This document shows, piece after piece, positions 8,301 to 8,465 of a stretch of DNA of 8,465 nt. The position numbers were made by a program, and so were the translations under genes. The DNA is taken from the NCBI GenBank assembly GCA_003447515.1, contig DLZA01000184.1, forward strand, positions 1,033 to 9,497, in the 5' to 3' direction. The notes under the pieces were generated by a model, which was not told the DNA's origin, ran no database searches, and saw only the letters and a program-made list of their open reading frames with translations. Position 1 is the stretch's first letter; the number at the start of each line of letters is the position of its first letter. This DNA comes from Paracoccaceae bacterium (GTDB taxonomy: Bacteria; Pseudomonadota; Alphaproteobacteria; Rhodobacterales; Rhodobacteraceae).

Positions 8301-8404
8301 TGGTTTAGGCCTGGATGTGACGTGTTTGCGCGCGCCACCATGGCCTGTGCGGAGCTCTGGGCAACAGCCTGGAGAGCCTCGTCGAGACGTGAGCTACGGG
8401 TCAT
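2387..8404 (-). CDS. druE: Giant DEAH-box helicase with DUF1998-type region, DruE-like (Druantia defence)
   Basis: A 2005-residue SF2 helicase, probably the DNA-dependent ATPase of a Druantia anti-phage system. RecA1 (about 95-300) has Walker A AGTGSGKTES (K128), LYPLNALIESQRDR (156-169), TNITMLEYML (222-231), DEAH (253-256) and SAT (290-292). A cysteine cluster follows (C432, C437, C464, C466, C476, C479). RecA2 begins at ITFSDSRQ (614-621), is interrupted by about 380 residues, and resumes at STTMEMGVDI (1032-1041) and NYRQRVGRAGRR (1058-1069). The DUF1998/MZB-type part has cysteine pairs at 1342/1345, 1358/1361 and 1441/1444, THTDIWEWQL (1504-1513), FDRAAGGAG (1545-1553) and C1597, C1601, C1605, C1608. 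I cannot assign residues 1640-2005. The start is fixed: an in-frame stop lies at 8422-8420 with no other start codon between, and the Shine-Dalgarno is weak, fitting coupling to the upstream gene. Known DruE proteins are roughly 1,800-2,100 residues. DISARM DrmA and DpdJ share the helicase/DUF1998 plan but are generally shorter. The helicase class is certain; the DruE label is likely. Confidence 0.85.
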   Translation of the reverse strand: MTRSSRLDEALQAVAQSSAQAMVARANTSHPGLNQALIRKLSQGAGNQGSILADPVFEIARNWKPATQTLGDMEGNLLRPAIVEALANAGDYEMGRELSPYLHQEASWRASLEDQHSVLVTAGTGSGKTESFMIPILQDIISRPPRPGGGIQAILLYPLNALIESQRDRLSAWARGLGGRVRFALFNGDTVERENQAQPRSDDVELRSRNKIREEPPEILVTNITMLEYMLLRGQDRGMLEKSQAALRWIVIDEAHSYIGSQAAEMALLLRRVRAAFGVEADDVRLMATSATIGGEMDATGKLKDFASALSGRASDQVTVVEGVATEPVLPSPGAARPFDLPKLNQLADDEDYGGLWHELADHPRVLKLRTGMASGALSLRAIAQLLWDDPDKGAEAQKLLDVVALAEKDDKKLLPWRAHLFHRAQGGIWACTNPSCSHRDPELATTDAKWPFGAIYLTATPRCGCGAPVYEVVSCTECGTVHLQGQLVGGAQPRLDPPDQEDLDDYLLDVEPDDDEDIIFEKGTAWIVPGKSVWLSKDGKIFDNKPPEDTSAWNFDLVENASNRDCCDGASRARLMGFRFGPAFFLATSLPSLLEILTQPMEQGLPSGGRRAITFSDSRQGVARLAAKLQQDAERTLTLSYLWHRVNEVQSGDPEEVKNLEAQLAELGRLPDTPILEGIKAPKKARLAELQGGSSAVPWEELVAGFSEQPDLKGFVGKIWRNRWIDKFFQEDPKNLAEMMLFRELMRRPRVQNNPETMGLARLVFLELEAKARAMPLPDAVNAAGITREAWIGLAQAAVDFGFRQNLAVEMPHWMVGPVAPKAGVLQSMVAPDTPKEDMHKNYRRWPTAFNDRNRIVKLVYALAGGEKGDPVIEDRVSAILSELWSLIISTACENTGAGGWRLNFKRAAVERLETGWLCPVTRRPFGYNIAGRSPYAPAQMMREKQYPALHLADAGGLLSTQRKKQRKWIQNDKSIADLRSVGLWNNLHDRIAEYPRYIRAQEHSAQIPRPVLARYEDAFGEGKINLLNCSTTMEMGVDIPAVQLVVNANVPPALSNYRQRVGRAGRRREPWAFSMTFCRDLPLDYQAFQKPVEFLERPIVAPKVWFDSAALIQRHVNAALLSQWFAEQGGVSVKSSIGAFMGINETFERAFTEVSYADRFLDDLRGDWAKSNLRHIQMQALVKGTTLSARPVFALIAQASDGFQRLIGKWREEYESLFDGMLGAKEYDVIAAYKLRAKRLAGEFMLGEFARRGFTPAYGFPTDVVSFTSLLSSAGEPDVSTSFQRAGGASRELHQALREYAPGNEVVIDGQVFESEGILPAWRAQADASKLEDLREFWACSDCHAFGASTIRPETCPQCGNEKLKHRRVIRPAGFLSAKQAHTGYELINRTAVDDVSLSAQGGDWIALPQEQAGRMRVDPAGQLTTLASGQKGGGFAICLDCGRAAPMDAPEHGAAAEIPKIMLKHKPLQRRNDMGLTIDGLCPGSDNPNRIQKAIHLAQITHTDIWEWQLPDETSEQTGKALAAALRESLIERLGVQAAEVGLKTGPSRSLNGDGLLSIYLFDRAAGGAGLSARMGETETFTKALSRAVELLDCLDSCKHGCPSCILRPDINQKNVRMDRERALNLAKGMLAYIDLPAEYCVLGSDTQFAGQAVAIFIDRALRNSCLDALNIWMHGSPSEWDLQGWILSSWLPRLHEAGVEVRMHFPRSLLSSADFDLSCRLSIHRFAAFAKILMADQMPQAEGYPVLATLKQGGETSAFVAMATSEATPGEEWGAGTKALVVRGNVPHLPESSGLSVEKLMELGSGNTKLFWTKRALDGAIPEFGNRFWKCVASHAPLEVNALKEIGLKSLTYSDRYLMAPLVISMLSSVLRATPGRGNVEVFVDMAKAEHLPFEPRMIWDNFKSDAQRIDVIQALLPGVTLSMERKNDLPHYRALSGELNDGRKFVMLLDQGFGAWRAQGTVRHDFEGTPTQQAKMLVEQTGDLASYTEQGAPIAFNFNV

Positions 8405-8465
8405 GAAGGGTGTCCATCGTCATAACGATCGCTGCCGGCAAAGCTTGATCGAACCAGACAAGATC
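8401..8465 (-). CDS. C-terminal end of the upstream operon gene (partial)
   Basis: The 61 bases upstream of the helicase start probably hold the end of the preceding minus-strand gene, but the frame cannot be settled. Frame one ends in TGA at 8403-8401, overlapping the helicase ATG as ATGA, the classic 4-base coupling; it reads about 20 residues ending DRYDDGHPS. Frame two runs to TAG 8396-8394 (11-base overlap), reads DLVWFDQALPAAIVMTM and ends TLHDP, with more G/C at third positions. Frame three is the helicase frame and stops at 8422-8420, 15 bases before its ATG. The ATGA option is listed for its arrangement. In Druantia this neighbour would be the partner gene (for example DruH in type III, or DruG or DruD in other types), but no residue here identifies it. 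Confidence 0.4.
   Translation of the reverse strand, partial: SCLVRSSFAGSDRYDDGHPS

Overview
The window is the boundary between a defence operon and a decayed, prophage-like region. It is probably from an alphaproteobacterium, most plausibly a Rhodobacterales/Roseobacter-type genome. This is an inference: the broken terminase small subunit and the integrase fragment both read like versions common in that order, and the large gene has moderate GC. No ribosomal RNA or tRNA gene was seen to confirm it.

Right three quarters (2387-8404, minus strand): one intact gene of 2005 codons encodes a giant SF2 DEAH-box helicase with a DUF1998/MZB-type zinc-cysteine region. Size and architecture fit DruE, the signature helicase of Druantia anti-phage systems. 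Its start lies within a few bases of the window edge and overlaps or abuts the end of an upstream gene on the same strand. DruE is therefore the last gene of an operon whose partner genes, which would decide the Druantia type, lie beyond base 8465. The operon promoter is also outside.

Left quarter (1-2386): visibly more AT-rich and full of remnants. It holds (i) a phage terminase small-subunit gene broken by a frameshift (about 176-621); (ii) a possible 26-codon ORF followed directly by an intrinsic terminator (761-865); (iii) a long stretch without a clear gene that contains a strong minus-strand terminator with no evident gene feeding it (978-1014), hence a possible small RNA; (iv) a plus-strand cluster of three short ORFs (1301-1909), the first two clearly paralogous through an L-G-L-F-K-x-L-x-G-x-S core and the third overlapping the second; and (v) a minus-strand remnant of a tyrosine recombinase with the H-x-L-R-H-T-F box (about 2098-2274), just downstream of the helicase gene.

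Taken together, the layout suggests a defence operon placed beside, or carried by, an integrated element that has since decayed. Only the helicase gene is both certain and complete. The paralogous small-protein cluster is the least explained part of the window.
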